Under the pieces are notes generated by a model. That model worked only from the letters and a program-made list of their open reading frames with translations, was not told where the DNA came from and ran no database searches. A stretch of DNA of 11,475 nt from an uncultured Clostridia bacterium (GTDB taxonomy: Bacteria > Bacillota > Clostridia > Christensenellales > Aristaeellaceae), in NCBI GenBank assembly GCA_934663595.1, contig CAKUKM010000054.1:1-11475 (forward strand). The letters are read 5' to 3'. Position numbers and translations under genes: made by a program. Below, one piece after another: positions 1 to 7,429 of this stretch. How positions within the stretch are numbered: position 1 is the first letter of the stretch; the number at the start of each line of letters is the position of its first letter.

Positions 1-19
1 ATACGGATCAGGAGGCAAC

Positions 20-95
20 GGCCTCCGGCTCCGGAATCTTGAAATCTCTGACTTCGTCACAGAAGTCGCGTTTACAGGATTTTTTGAACAGAGCC
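20..95. repeat. Left copy of a 76-bp terminal inverted repeat, probable end of a mobile element
   Basis: These 76 bases are the reverse complement of 11400-11475, with a single difference (G at 78 here). The match stops at 95 on this side; on the other side it runs to the last base of the window, so the true repeat is longer and extends left. It holds a short hairpin (GACTTC at 50-55 with GAAGTC at 62-67). Just outside and overlapping its edge is GGAGGC-aacg-GCCTCC (11-26). Immediately after 95 the reading frame of a transposase C-terminus begins, so the repeat edge cuts a gene. I infer the end of an insertion element whose body lies outside the window. Family not recognised; no transposase of this element is visible. 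Confidence 0.7.
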
Positions 96-96
96 G

Positions 97-216
97 TACA
101 GGCGAATCGTGCGCAGAGGGCTCAATTCCATCCGACTTGAGGTTTTTCTCGTTTCTATCGGTCACAACCTCTACAAGCTCTGCAACAAAACCATGAAAAA
201 ACAGAACGCTGCCTGA
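97..216 (+). pseudogene. C-terminal remnant of an IS1182-like transposase
   Basis: The frame ending at the TGA of 214-216 reads YRRIVRRGLNSIRLEVFLVS followed by IGHNLYKLCNKTMKKQNAA. The RRG...RLEVFLVSIGHNLYK pattern is the typical extreme C-terminus of DDE transposases of the IS1182 type, where a late helix ends in a NLYK-H/C-NK motif. Only about 39 residues remain of a protein that is normally 450-550 aa. Upstream the same frame meets a stop at 85-87 inside the 76-bp repeat, so the gene was truncated at the repeat edge near position 95. A hairpin with a T-run follows the stop, consistent with the natural 3' end of the insertion sequence. The family call rests on pattern memory only. Confidence 0.55.
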
Positions 217-267
217 ATGCCCCTTAGGCGCTTTCTCTGGGGGTAAGGGGGCATTATACTCTTTTTT
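216..267 (+). terminator. Hairpin terminator after the transposase remnant
   Basis: AATGCCCCTTA (216-226) pairs with TAAGGGGGCATT (244-255), 11 bp with one bulged base, and is followed by a T-rich run with TTTTTT at 262-267. It starts at the transposase stop codon, as expected for a Rho-independent terminator on the plus strand. The 17-base loop is rather long. Confidence 0.6.
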
Positions 268-298
268 CTTTCATCGGTTTGCTTGAGATAAAATTGTA

Positions 299-347
299 AT
301 GGGGCTGCGAATGAACGTTTGGTTCTTTCACAGCCCCATGGTTTTTT
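299..347. terminator. Bidirectional hairpin terminator at the 3' end of the AraC-type regulator
   Basis: ATGGGGCTG (299-307) pairs with CAGCCCCAT (331-339). Inside, GAA/TTC and GAAC/GTTC continue the stem with single mismatches. On the plus strand a TTTTTT run (342-347) follows directly. On the minus strand the stem begins a few bases after the regulator's TAA (346-348) and is followed by TACAATTTTAT. It probably ends the regulator transcript and also blocks read-through from the left. Confidence 0.75.
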
Positions 348-2541
348 ATTCCGATTTCGGAGAATTGCCGGCGGCTTCGCTGGTTCTATACTGGCTGGGG
401 GTCAGGGCATAGGCGCGTTTGAAGGCTTTATAGAACGTGCTGAAATTGCTGAAGCCCGCTTCCTCCGAGATGGTTTGGATCGGTCGGTCGGTTTCACGCA
501 ACAGCTTTGCGGCATAATTCAGGCGCATGTCCAGCAGCAGCGCGGCAGGCGTCTGGTTCGCGCTTTCGCGCAGCAGCGTATATAAATGCTTTTCGGACAG
601 GCTGAATGCCTTTGCGATCGTCGCCGGACAGCAGTTTGGTTCGCGAAAATGTCCGGCAATATAGGAAAGCACCTGACCGGTTCGCACGTCCTGCGCTTGC
701 GAGCGCCGCTCGATGACCTGCTTCAGACATTCGTCGAGCGCAAAGTCAAACTTTTCCTGGAGCATTCGGCTGTTGTCCGATACGTCAAAATGAAGCCTGC
801 GCAGTGGGGAATCTTCCGCTCCCAGCGCGCTGATTGCGAGCATGGAAATCGCGCGCGCAGTGTAGAACCGCTGATGCATGGTGCCCAGCTGCCGATACGG
901 CGAGGTCAGATATGCGTTTAGTACGGCCTTTGCGCCCTCTCCGTTGCCGACCGCCAGCAGCGCGTAAAACTGCTGCAGATTTCGAAAGGAGAAGTCGCAG
1001 CTCTCGGTGCATTCGTCGATACGGCGGATCAGAGGGTCGCCGGCCTCGGTTCCGGAGGCGAGCACAGCGTCGAAAGCTGTGGCAATTTCGGTGAGCTCGA
1101 GAATTGGACCGCTGACCGTAATCTGAATCGGGTGCGCGCGAAATTGCTCGCTGCGCGAAAGACGGGTCTCGAGCGCGTTCAGCGCGTCGTCAATCCCGTT
1201 GGGACACGGTGCGAGCAAAGCAATGCTGCGATTGTCGAACGTCAACAGCACGCTGTTTTCGGCCATCAGCTGTTTTAAATTGTTGAGCATGATCATCAGG
1301 CGAATGTCCTGCGCGCTTCCGGAGGGGAGAAACGAATCGTCGCGAAACCGCGCGAGCCCGACGAAAAACGGTCGCTGCAGCTCGGTAAGGCAGGCTTCGG
1401 CCTGCGCCATCCGCTTTGGACTCATGCGGGAGCCGGAAAAGAGCGCCTCGAGGACGCTGTTGCGCACGGTCTGGCGGTGCTGCTCGAGCTGCTGCTCGAT
1501 ATCCGCGCGCTCGGTATTCATCCGGCGAATGTTCTCTTTGAGCCAGATGTATTCGTTTTCGCCCTGCTTGGCTGCGAAGTCCTCGTGCTCGAGATCGCTG
1601 AGCAGGCGGCGCATGGGCAGCGATTGCCGCCATGCGGTGAAACAGGCGCCTAAAATGCTGATGACGAATACGGAGAGAATGCCGAACGCCGTGAGGAGAC
1701 TGACGCTCCGGAGCGCGGTTCGGAAATAGGTTTCGGGGAGATAGGCGTTTATGCGGAGCGTGTGATTGGAATTGCTGACGCTCACGAGCGCGCCTTCGCG
1801 GGAGAATTCGGGCGTGGCGGAATAGGCGCAGAGGACTTCGTCGGTTTCTGCGCTGATGATTTCGAGCGAGCCATAGCGCTTCATGTTTTTCGTCAGGAGC
1901 GAATCCATGACCTTATCATAGGAAAGAAGCATGTACGCATAGCACTTCGTTTCAAAAATGCTGGGCGTGCCGAGCGGAACGCGATAGATGAACGCCACGT
2001 CGTGTCCCGCGCCGCCGCCGATTCGAATGCTTCCGCCGGGATAGATCGCGCGAATGAGCCCGTTTTCGGAGGCTTCCCGCATGAACAGCGCGGGGTCGAT
2101 CGTGCCGCGGCATTGCGCGGTGAAATGCGATTCGTTGATGTAAGTGCTGTCGCGCGTAAGCAGAACGTCGCTGCGCGGAAAGACGAGGATTGCGTCTGCG
2201 AGGGAATTGTTCATCGAAACGATAGCGGAGAGGTAGTTCTGCGCGGTCATGAGCGAATAATAATCGTGCGCGGCGAGCGGGGCGCGGAGAATGGCGATCC
2301 GGTTCAGCGAATCCATGTATTTGGATTGCCCGAAGAGGCTGCCGAAGGTTTCAAGCTCGTCGCCGATGTGCTCCAGCTCCGTGTTCAGAAGGTGCTCGCG
2401 CTGGCGCATTTCCTGCCCACGGAAGCGGGAATACATAGATAAAAACAGCGTAAGCACCAGCACTGCCACCAACAGCGCTTGCAGCAGGTTGAGTATGAGA
2501 TTTCTGCGGAAGGTGCTGTTGCGATCGAGCCTTAAGAACAT
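346..2541 (-). CDS. Membrane-anchored AraC-family transcriptional regulator
   Basis: Regulator of about 731 aa of the type found beside Bacillota sugar importers. A first membrane helix lies at about residues 15-36 (NLLQALLVAVLVLTLFLSM). Then follow an extracytoplasmic domain of about 245 residues, a second helix at about 280-304 (LLTAFGILSVFVISILGACF) and a cytoplasmic linker. The C-terminal double helix-turn-helix spans about 626-725; its second half reads ISEEAGFSNFSTFYKAFKRA, the classic AraC signature. The outer domain probably senses a ligand, directly or through a binding protein. An in-frame ATG at 2583 would give 745 aa, but it overlaps a TATAAT -10 box and lacks a ribosome site; the ATG at 2541 has GGGGTG upstream. 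The gene is divergent from the importer operon, its likely target. AraC identity is clear; the ligand is unknown. Confidence 0.9.
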   Translation of the reverse strand: MFLRLDRNSTFRRNLILNLLQALLVAVLVLTLFLSMYSRFRGQEMRQREHLLNTELEHIGDELETFGSLFGQSKYMDSLNRIAILRAPLAAHDYYSLMTAQNYLSAIVSMNNSLADAILVFPRSDVLLTRDSTYINESHFTAQCRGTIDPALFMREASENGLIRAIYPGGSIRIGGGAGHDVAFIYRVPLGTPSIFETKCYAYMLLSYDKVMDSLLTKNMKRYGSLEIISAETDEVLCAYSATPEFSREGALVSVSNSNHTLRINAYLPETYFRTALRSVSLLTAFGILSVFVISILGACFTAWRQSLPMRRLLSDLEHEDFAAKQGENEYIWLKENIRRMNTERADIEQQLEQHRQTVRNSVLEALFSGSRMSPKRMAQAEACLTELQRPFFVGLARFRDDSFLPSGSAQDIRLMIMLNNLKQLMAENSVLLTFDNRSIALLAPCPNGIDDALNALETRLSRSEQFRAHPIQITVSGPILELTEIATAFDAVLASGTEAGDPLIRRIDECTESCDFSFRNLQQFYALLAVGNGEGAKAVLNAYLTSPYRQLGTMHQRFYTARAISMLAISALGAEDSPLRRLHFDVSDNSRMLQEKFDFALDECLKQVIERRSQAQDVRTGQVLSYIAGHFREPNCCPATIAKAFSLSEKHLYTLLRESANQTPAALLLDMRLNYAAKLLRETDRPIQTISEEAGFSNFSTFYKAFKRAYALTPSQYRTSEAAGNSPKSE

Positions 2542-2581
2542 ACGCGGATTCACCCCATATCGGATAAAGATCATTTCTTTC

Positions 2582-2610
2582 ATTATATCAATTCATTCGC
2601 TGAAAAGCAA
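2582..2610 (-). promoter_or_regulatory. Probable sigma-A promoter of the AraC-type regulator
   Basis: On the minus strand, TTGCTT (2605-2610) is followed after exactly 17 bases by a perfect TATAAT (2582-2587). Transcription would begin near 2575, downstream of the upstream-most ATG (2583), which lies in the -10 box itself. The next good start is the ATG at 2541. The -35 matches only three consensus positions. Confidence 0.5.
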
Positions 2611-2627
2611 TCGACGGATTGATTCAA
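2608..2627. promoter_or_regulatory. Small palindromes overlapping the regulator's -35 region
   Basis: CAATC-gacg-GATTG (2608-2621) overlaps the -35 hexamer of the regulator promoter, and TTGATTCAA (2619-2627) overlaps it on the other side. The position fits an operator, perhaps for autoregulation. Short palindromes arise easily by chance, so this is tentative. Confidence 0.25.
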
Positions 2628-2667
2628 ACTGACGATTTCCAGGTTGAAAACCGAAAACTTCCTGAAA

Positions 2668-2707
2668 TTCCGACCTGTTCGGAAATTTCCATGCGGAAAT
2701 CCGCATG
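2668..2707. promoter_or_regulatory. Cluster of palindromes between divergent genes, candidate operator
   Basis: Three inverted repeats sit side by side. TTCCGA-cctgt-TCGGAA spans 2668-2684, GGAAATTTCC is a perfect palindrome at 2681-2690, and CATGCGGA-aa-TCCGCATG (2690-2707) has perfect 8-bp arms. They lie 56-95 bp upstream of the importer operon. AraC proteins often prefer direct repeats, so the binder may be another regulator. I could not find a convincing -10/-35 pair for the operon itself. Confidence 0.4.
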
Positions 2708-2762
2708 ATTTTCTCAGGGGGGCGCGTTTTTCCCGTGGCGCGCGCGACAGGATTGTGTTAAG

Positions 2763-3719
2763 ATGAATCTGAAAGAGAGGTTGAAGCGTATGCGGACGAA
2801 CCGGCGCTCGAAGTGGATCCTGGCGCGCAGAAGCTGGCAGATGTATCTGTTCCTGTTGCTGCCGCTGGTTTATCTGATTGTATTTAAATATATCCCGATG
2901 GCGGGCGTTCAGATCGCGTTCCGGCAGTATTCGGCGCGGCTGGGCATCTGGCACAGCAAATGGGTGGGAATGAAGCAGTTTTCGAAATTTCTGAATTCCT
3001 ATCAGTTCGAGCGCGTGTTTTTTAATACGCTGAGGCTGGCGCTGTATTCGCTGGTCGCCGGATTCCCGCTGCCGATCATTCTCGCGCTGCTTTTGAATAC
3101 CGTTCGATCGAAGAAATACCGCTCGTTCGTCGAAAACGTGACGTATATGCCGTATTTCATCTCGACGGTGGTCATCGTCGGCATTCTGACGCAGGTGTTC
3201 AACACGCGCGTCGGTCTTTTCGCGGTGGCGTATCGGGCGCTGACGGGCTCGCCGGACGTTCCGGATCTGCTCGCATCGGCGAGCGCGTTTTCGCATATGT
3301 ACGTCTGGTCCGGCGTCTGGCAGAGCACGGGCTGGGGCACGGTGATTTACATGGCGGCGCTGTCGGGCGTGGATCCCGAGCAGCACGAGGCGGCGGTGAT
3401 CGACGGCGCGAGCCGCTGGCAGCGGCTTTTGCACGTGGATCTTCCGGCGATCGTGCCGACGATTACGATCACGCTGATTCTCCGGTGCGGTTCGCTGATG
3501 GGCATCGGATTTGACAAGGTCTATCTGATGCAGAACGATTTGAACCTTCGCGCGAGCGAGGTGATCGCGACGTATGTTTACAAGGTCGGTCTTGCAGCGG
3601 GCGGCGGCGATTTCTCGTACGCGACGGCGATCGGGCTGTTCAATTCGGTGATCAATCTGATTCTGCTGGCGACGGTGAACGCCATTTCGCGAAAAGTCAG
3701 CGATACGAGCTTGTGGTAA
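2763..3719 (+). CDS. LplB-type sugar ABC transporter permease
   Basis: Inner-membrane permease of 318 aa, first gene of the operon. The start region reads MYLFLLLPLVYLIVFKYIPM, the usual first helix of LplB/YteP-type permeases (COG4209-like), followed by about five more hydrophobic stretches. The cytoplasmic EAA loop, which docks the ATPase, is EAAVIDGASRWQRLLHVDLP at about residues 208-227, with the conserved Gly. Family members pair with a YtcP/LplC-type permease and a large LplA-type lipoprotein, and import complex oligosaccharides. All partners except the ATPase are encoded here. Start choice is open: the ATG at 2763 has a weak AGGA 10 bases upstream, and an ATG at 2790 has GAGG 9 bases upstream. 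The stop is 12 bp before the next gene. Substrate cannot be read from the sequence. Confidence 0.92.
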   Translation: MNLKERLKRMRTNRRSKWILARRSWQMYLFLLLPLVYLIVFKYIPMAGVQIAFRQYSARLGIWHSKWVGMKQFSKFLNSYQFERVFFNTLRLALYSLVAGFPLPIILALLLNTVRSKKYRSFVENVTYMPYFISTVVIVGILTQVFNTRVGLFAVAYRALTGSPDVPDLLASASAFSHMYVWSGVWQSTGWGTVIYMAALSGVDPEQHEAAVIDGASRWQRLLHVDLPAIVPTITITLILRCGSLMGIGFDKVYLMQNDLNLRASEVIATYVYKVGLAAGGGDFSYATAIGLFNSVINLILLATVNAISRKVSDTSLW

Positions 3720-3731
3720 GGAGGGATACGC

Positions 3732-4634
3732 ATGAAAAACAGGAGCGCATCCGGAATTGACGTCGCGCAGGGCGACCGGGCGTTTTACGCGATCGTGAAT
3801 GCGATCGTAGGCGTATTTATGCTGGTCGTGCTGATTCCTCTGATCAATATCGTGGCCTCGTCGTTTTCGTCGCCGGGCGCGGTAAGCTCCGGCAAGGTTC
3901 TGTTCTGGCCGGTGGATTTCTCGCTGGACGGCTATAAAACCGTGTTCCAGAACAAGATGATCGGAACGGCATACTTCAATACGTTCTTCTATACGATCGT
4001 CGGAACGATGATCAATCTGGCGATGACAATGATGGCGGCGTACGCGCTGGCGCGGAAGAATTTGCCTTACAAGGGATTTTTCATGTTTCTGTTCACGTTT
4101 ACGATGCTGTTTTCGGGCGGAACGATTCCGAATTATATGCTGATCGTGAACCTGAAGCTGTACGATACCCGCTGGGCGATGCTGCTGCCGGGCGCAATCT
4201 CGGTGTACAACATGATCATTGCCCGGACGTTTATTCAGAACATCCCGAACGAGCTTTACGAAGCAGCTTCGATCGACGGCTGCAGCGACGCGCGGTATTT
4301 CTTCACGATGGTGATTCCGCTGTCGGTGACGCTGCTGTCGGTGCTGACGCTGTATTACGCGGTCGCGCACTGGAATTCGTATTTCGACGCGTTTCTGTAT
4401 CTGACGAATCGCAAGCTCTATCCGCTTCAGATCGTGCTGCGCGAAATTCTGATCGCCAATTCGATCAACGCAAACGAGGTGGTCGACGATCTTACGATGT
4501 CGGCAAAGCAGGGCATGGCGGATTTGCTCAAATTCTCACTGATCATCGTTTCGAGCCTGCCGGTGCTGGTGCTGTATCCGTTTGTGAAAAAGTATTTTCT
4601 GAAGGGCGTTATGATCGGCGCGCTGAAGGGCTGA
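3732..4634 (+). CDS. YtcP/LplC-type carbohydrate ABC transporter permease
   Basis: Second permease subunit (300 aa, COG0395-like), expected to form a heterodimer with the permease at 2763-3719. An AAGGAGG site (3718-3724) lies 7 bases before the ATG and overlaps the upstream stop codon. The sequence begins with a helix at about residues 21-45 (FMLVVLIPLINIVASSF), has further helices around 82-155, and carries the EAA loop EAASIDGCSDARYFFTMVIP at about 177-196. The C-terminus (YPFVKKYFLKGVMIGALKG) is typical of the family, which usually ends with KG-x-x-x-GA-x-KG. The stop overlaps the ribosome site of the next gene, pointing to tight co-translation. No frameshifts seen. Confidence 0.93.
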   Translation: MKNRSASGIDVAQGDRAFYAIVNAIVGVFMLVVLIPLINIVASSFSSPGAVSSGKVLFWPVDFSLDGYKTVFQNKMIGTAYFNTFFYTIVGTMINLAMTMMAAYALARKNLPYKGFFMFLFTFTMLFSGGTIPNYMLIVNLKLYDTRWAMLLPGAISVYNMIIARTFIQNIPNELYEAASIDGCSDARYFFTMVIPLSVTLLSVLTLYYAVAHWNSYFDAFLYLTNRKLYPLQIVLREILIANSINANEVVDDLTMSAKQGMADLLKFSLIIVSSLPVLVLYPFVKKYFLKGVMIGALKG

Positions 4635-4645
4635 GGAGGATGAAA

Positions 4646-5440
4646 ATGGGCTTTCGTCTGGAGGATTTGCACGTGCATTCGCACCTTTCGACCTGCTGCA
4701 TGGACGAGCGAATGACCCCGAACGCGATTCTTGCATTCGCCGAGGCGCATGATTACGCGGCGCTTTGCCTGACCGACCATTTGTGGGATCGCGCCGTGCC
4801 GGGCGCTTCCGGCTGGTATGCGCCGCAGGATATCGATCATGTGCGTTCGTCGCTTCCGCTGCCGAAGAGCGAAAAGCTGCCGTTTTATTTCGGCTGCGAA
4901 ACCGAGCTTCCGGCAAACGGCATTCCGGCGTTGGCGCGGGAACATTTTGAGCTGTTCGATTTCGTGGTGATTCCGCCGAATCATATGCATATGAAGGGGC
5001 TCGTCCGCCCCGAGGACGTGGATACGCCGAAGAAAATGGCGGATTGCGTGACCGATCGGCTGGAAAACCTCCTGAACCTCGATCTTCCGTTTGAAAAGAT
5101 CGGCATTGCGCACCTGACGGGACATTTGATGTTCGCCGAAGGCTCTGTTGCGGACGTGGTTCGCGAAATGGATTTCCACAGGCTCGAGCGTATCTTCTGC
5201 GGCTATGCCGCCGCAGGCGCGGGCGTCGAATTAAACGCCGCTTCGTTCCCCGAATGGGAAAAGCGCAGCGAAGATTTGCTGTCGATCTATCGGGTTGCGA
5301 AGGAAGCGGGCTGTAAGTTCTATGCCTGCAGCGACGCGCACACGATCGAAGAGCTGAATGCGGTTCCAAACCTCATTCCCGAGGTCGCAAAGCGGCTCGG
5401 GCTTACGGAAGAGGACCAGTATCGAATCCCCAAAGAGTGA
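4646..5440 (+). CDS. PHP-domain metal-dependent phosphoesterase
   Basis: About 264 aa. The polymerase-and-histidinol-phosphatase fold is shown by its full ordered set of metal ligands: LHVHSH (HxH) near residue 9, LTDH near 46, the Glu of CETELP near 87, the His of PPNHMH near 113, AHLTGH near 155 and CSDAH near 229. These ligands normally bind three metal ions. HisK-type relatives remove phosphate from histidinol phosphate, but no histidine genes are nearby. Its place between the permeases and the binding protein suggests an enzyme acting on a phosphorylated sugar or similar product; that is inference. The ATG at 4646 is preferred over 4640 because AGGAGG (4634-4639) is then 6 bases away instead of touching the start. 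No signal peptide, so cytoplasmic. Confidence 0.88.
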   Translation: MGFRLEDLHVHSHLSTCCMDERMTPNAILAFAEAHDYAALCLTDHLWDRAVPGASGWYAPQDIDHVRSSLPLPKSEKLPFYFGCETELPANGIPALAREHFELFDFVVIPPNHMHMKGLVRPEDVDTPKKMADCVTDRLENLLNLDLPFEKIGIAHLTGHLMFAEGSVADVVREMDFHRLERIFCGYAAAGAGVELNAASFPEWEKRSEDLLSIYRVAKEAGCKFYACSDAHTIEELNAVPNLIPEVAKRLGLTEEDQYRIPKE

Positions 5441-5444
5441 TTTG

Positions 5445-5460
5445 CGCGCGTACAAGCGCG
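5445..5460 (+). other. Short intergenic hairpin before the binding-protein gene
   Basis: CGCGC-gtacaa-GCGCG begins 4 bases after the PHP stop and ends about 14 bases before the AGGAGG of the binding-protein gene. A hairpin here could protect a processed 5' end of the binding-protein mRNA and help it be made in excess of the permeases. It is short and has no T-run. Confidence 0.35.
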
Positions 5461-5485
5461 GATCAAATAAAAAAGGAGGAATCCC

Positions 5486-7054
5486 ATGATGAAACGTTTC
5501 CTTACCCTGATGATGGCGCTGGCGCTTGTGCTGTGCGCGATCCCGATGGCGGCTTCCGCGGAAGAGCGCCCGACGCTCACGATCCTGATGGAGCAGGACA
5601 CCTACGTAGAGGATTATGAGACGAACGCGTTTACGAAGTTCATCGAGGATTCGATGAATGTCAATCTCGATTTCGTGCTGCTGCCCGCGTCCGACGCGTC
5701 GGACAAGCTCGCAGTCATGATCCAGTCGGGTCAGAAGCTGCCGGATATCATCAACTACTCCCTCGACGTGACCACGACCTACCGCTACGCGCAGGCCGGC
5801 GCGATTATTCCGCTGAACGATTACTACGAGACACTTGGCGACAATGTCAAGAAGGTTGAAGAGCTGGTTCCAGGCATCTACGAATACATCCGCTGCCCCG
5901 ACGGCAACCTCTATTCCATCCCGATCTATACCAAGGGTCTGCACGACGAGCACAAGTACAAGCTCTGGATCAACAAGGTGTGGCTCGACAACCTGAACCT
6001 CGAAATCCCGACCACGACCGAGGAGCTCTACACCGTGCTCAAGGCGTTCAAGGAGCAGGATCCCAACGGCAACAACATTCAGGATGAATATCCGCTCATC
6101 GGCGGCACCGGCTGGAGCCAGGATCCCACGATCTATCTGATGAATTCGTTCATCCATGCCGACGACGGCGATCGCCTGATCGTTGAAGACGGCAAGGTCG
6201 ACGTGGTGTACAACCGCGAAGCGTGGAAGAAGGGCCTGGAGTATATGCGCCGCCTGGTCGACGAGAAGCTGCTCGATCCCATCTCCTTCACGCAGGATGA
6301 TTCCCAGATGCGCGCGATGGCGAACAACGAAGGCACCTGCATCGTCGGCGCGTTCGCGTTCACTTCCATCACGCTGATGCCCGTTGCGACCGGCGAATGG
6401 GTGCACGATTACGTATGCGTCGCGCCGGTAGAGGGCCCGGACGGCGTGCGCCTCGCCTACTATCAGCCCACGATCCCGACCAACCGCTGGTTCATCACCG
6501 CGGACTGCAAGGATCCGGAGCTGGCGTTCAGGGTTGGCGATTTCATGTTCGATCCCACGGAAGAAGTGTTCCTCCGCGCGCGCTACGGCATCGAAGGGGA
6601 ATACTGGTCCCGCCCGAAGGAAGGCGACGTGACCGCGTGGGGCGACGAGTTCCCGCCGAGGTACAGTGAGGACGTCAATATCTGGACCGTTTCCCAGAAC
6701 GCGCACTGGCGCAACAACGCGCCCCTGTATGCCGATAAGGTCTCTCAGGGCGGCGTGTACAACGAAGAGAAGTGGTTTAACAAGCCGATCGCCGACGGCG
6801 TCCTGGCGTACGTCGCATGCGACCCGGCGCCCGGCACGTTCGTTCCGACGCTGAACTTCACCGAGGAAGAAACCGACGAGATCGGCGAAATCCGTGCGAC
6901 GCTCAAGACCTACGTCAAGGAGAGCATGATTCGCTTCATCACCCGCGACATGGATCTGGACGCCGAGTGGGACAAATACGTCGGAGAGCTGAACAATATC
7001 GGCGTAGAGAAGTTCGTAACCGTCTGCCAGCAGGCGTACGATCGCATGTATTGA
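5486..7054 (+). CDS. LplA-like extracellular solute-binding protein
   Basis: Exported binding protein of 522 aa, in the large-size class (about 500-560 aa) that partners LplB/YtcP permeases. The N-terminus is a signal peptide: MMKRF, a hydrophobic stretch LTLMMALALVLCAIP, then MAASA-EE, a good signal peptidase I site after residue 25. A Cys at 17 sits in LVLC, which is not a normal lipobox, so anchoring as a lipoprotein is doubtful. The mature start (RPTLTILMEQDTYVEDYETN) and the GQKLPDIINY stretch are usual for this family. The ATG follows AGGAGGA (5474-5480); a second ATG directly after it is equally possible. Codons end in C more often than in the permeases, as in highly expressed genes. 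It should capture the glycan fragment for the importer; ligand unknown. Confidence 0.92.
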   Translation: MMKRFLTLMMALALVLCAIPMAASAEERPTLTILMEQDTYVEDYETNAFTKFIEDSMNVNLDFVLLPASDASDKLAVMIQSGQKLPDIINYSLDVTTTYRYAQAGAIIPLNDYYETLGDNVKKVEELVPGIYEYIRCPDGNLYSIPIYTKGLHDEHKYKLWINKVWLDNLNLEIPTTTEELYTVLKAFKEQDPNGNNIQDEYPLIGGTGWSQDPTIYLMNSFIHADDGDRLIVEDGKVDVVYNREAWKKGLEYMRRLVDEKLLDPISFTQDDSQMRAMANNEGTCIVGAFAFTSITLMPVATGEWVHDYVCVAPVEGPDGVRLAYYQPTIPTNRWFITADCKDPELAFRVGDFMFDPTEEVFLRARYGIEGEYWSRPKEGDVTAWGDEFPPRYSEDVNIWTVSQNAHWRNNAPLYADKVSQGGVYNEEKWFNKPIADGVLAYVACDPAPGTFVPTLNFTEEETDEIGEIRATLKTYVKESMIRFITRDMDLDAEWDKYVGELNNIGVEKFVTVCQQAYDRMY

Positions 7055-7072
7055 GGATTCCTGGGCAAAACT

Positions 7073-7126
7073 GATTGCGCGGCGTGAGCGCCGTAAGAAG
7101 CCGGCGCAAGCCCGGATCGCGCAATC
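7073..7126 (+). other. Three-way-junction-like structured segment after the binding-protein gene
   Basis: GATTGCGC (7073-7080) pairs with GCGCAATC (7119-7126), enclosing two hairpins: GGCG-tgag-CGCC (7081-7092) and CCGG-C-gcaa-G-C-CCGG (7101-7115), the latter with a GNRA-type GCAA loop. A further hairpin TCGG-taaag-CCGA (7125-7137) competes with the outer stem. No T-run follows, so this is not a standard terminator. It could be a 3' UTR structure, part of a non-coding RNA or a decayed element. I recognise no known RNA family. Confidence 0.4.
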
Positions 7127-7150
7127 GGTAAAGCCGAATGGCCGCTGTGT

Positions 7151-7260
7151 GCGACCGGAAGCGAATTCGAGCAAGGGGAGTCAATCCCTTGCGGCGACGG
7201 TTCAATAAGCCGTTACAGTCCGCAGGCCGGCTTACGGGTTGTATCCCAAAGTCCGGTCGC
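7151..7260 (+). other. Second multi-hairpin segment, possible structured RNA
   Basis: A 9-bp closing stem (GCGACCGGA at 7151-7159 with TCCGGTCGC at 7252-7260) encloses at least two clear hairpins. GCAAGGGG-agtcaa-TCCCTTGC spans 7171-7192, and ACGGTT-caata-AGCCGT-like pairing spans 7197-7213. The stretch contains no ORF with recognisable protein character on either strand. Together with 7073-7126 it gives nearly 190 bases of nested pairing. It might be transcribed as the 3' end of the plus-strand operon, or be a relic of a structured mobile element. Function unknown. Confidence 0.4.
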
Positions 7261-7322
7261 CTGATATGGCGCGTTTTCGCAACTCTGGACGGGCGACGGA
7301 CGCCGATACAGGGGGAGCGGCA

Positions 7323-7369
7323 AATCGCCGGAATGACTGCTTTATTCAGAGCAATCATTTCCGGCGATT
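7323..7369. terminator. Long imperfect hairpin between convergent operons, possible terminator
   Basis: AATCGCCGGAA (7323-7333) pairs with TTCCGGCGATT (7359-7369). TGA/TCA and TGC/GCA then extend the stem to 17 pairs with one bulge and one mismatch around a 10-base loop. It lies between genes that converge, where a bidirectional terminator would be expected. The bases after it (CCTTTGTATTG on plus) are only weakly T-rich, so a repetitive palindromic element is an alternative. Confidence 0.4.
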
Positions 7370-7429
7370 CCTTTGTATTGCGCTGCTGCCCGTCCTTTTT
7401 GCTTTCCGAATGAGGCGGCGCGGTTTCCC

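Noticed and set aside
2583..4370. A 595-residue open frame on the minus strand opposite the permeases
   Set aside because: Its Arg/His/Gln-rich translation is the mirror of GC-rich permease codons. The plus strand has clear permease motifs and ribosome sites.
5533..5540. Lipobox in the LplA-like signal peptide (LVLC)
   Set aside because: The residue before Cys is Leu, not Gly/Ala/Ser, and a good signal peptidase I site (ASA-EE) follows.
5231..7174. A 647-residue open frame opposite the LplA-like gene
   Set aside because: It is a shadow of the codon bias of the plus-strand gene. It shows no domain pattern and no ribosome site.
7148..7260. Possible group II intron 5' end (GTGCGACC)
   Set aside because: No domain V hairpin, no reverse transcriptase and no 3' end are present in the window.
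7200..7290. Possible cobalamin riboswitch (GCGGACTGTAACGG on the minus strand resembles the CCGCCACTGT box)
   Set aside because: The other conserved boxes are missing, and no suitable gene follows in the right orientation.
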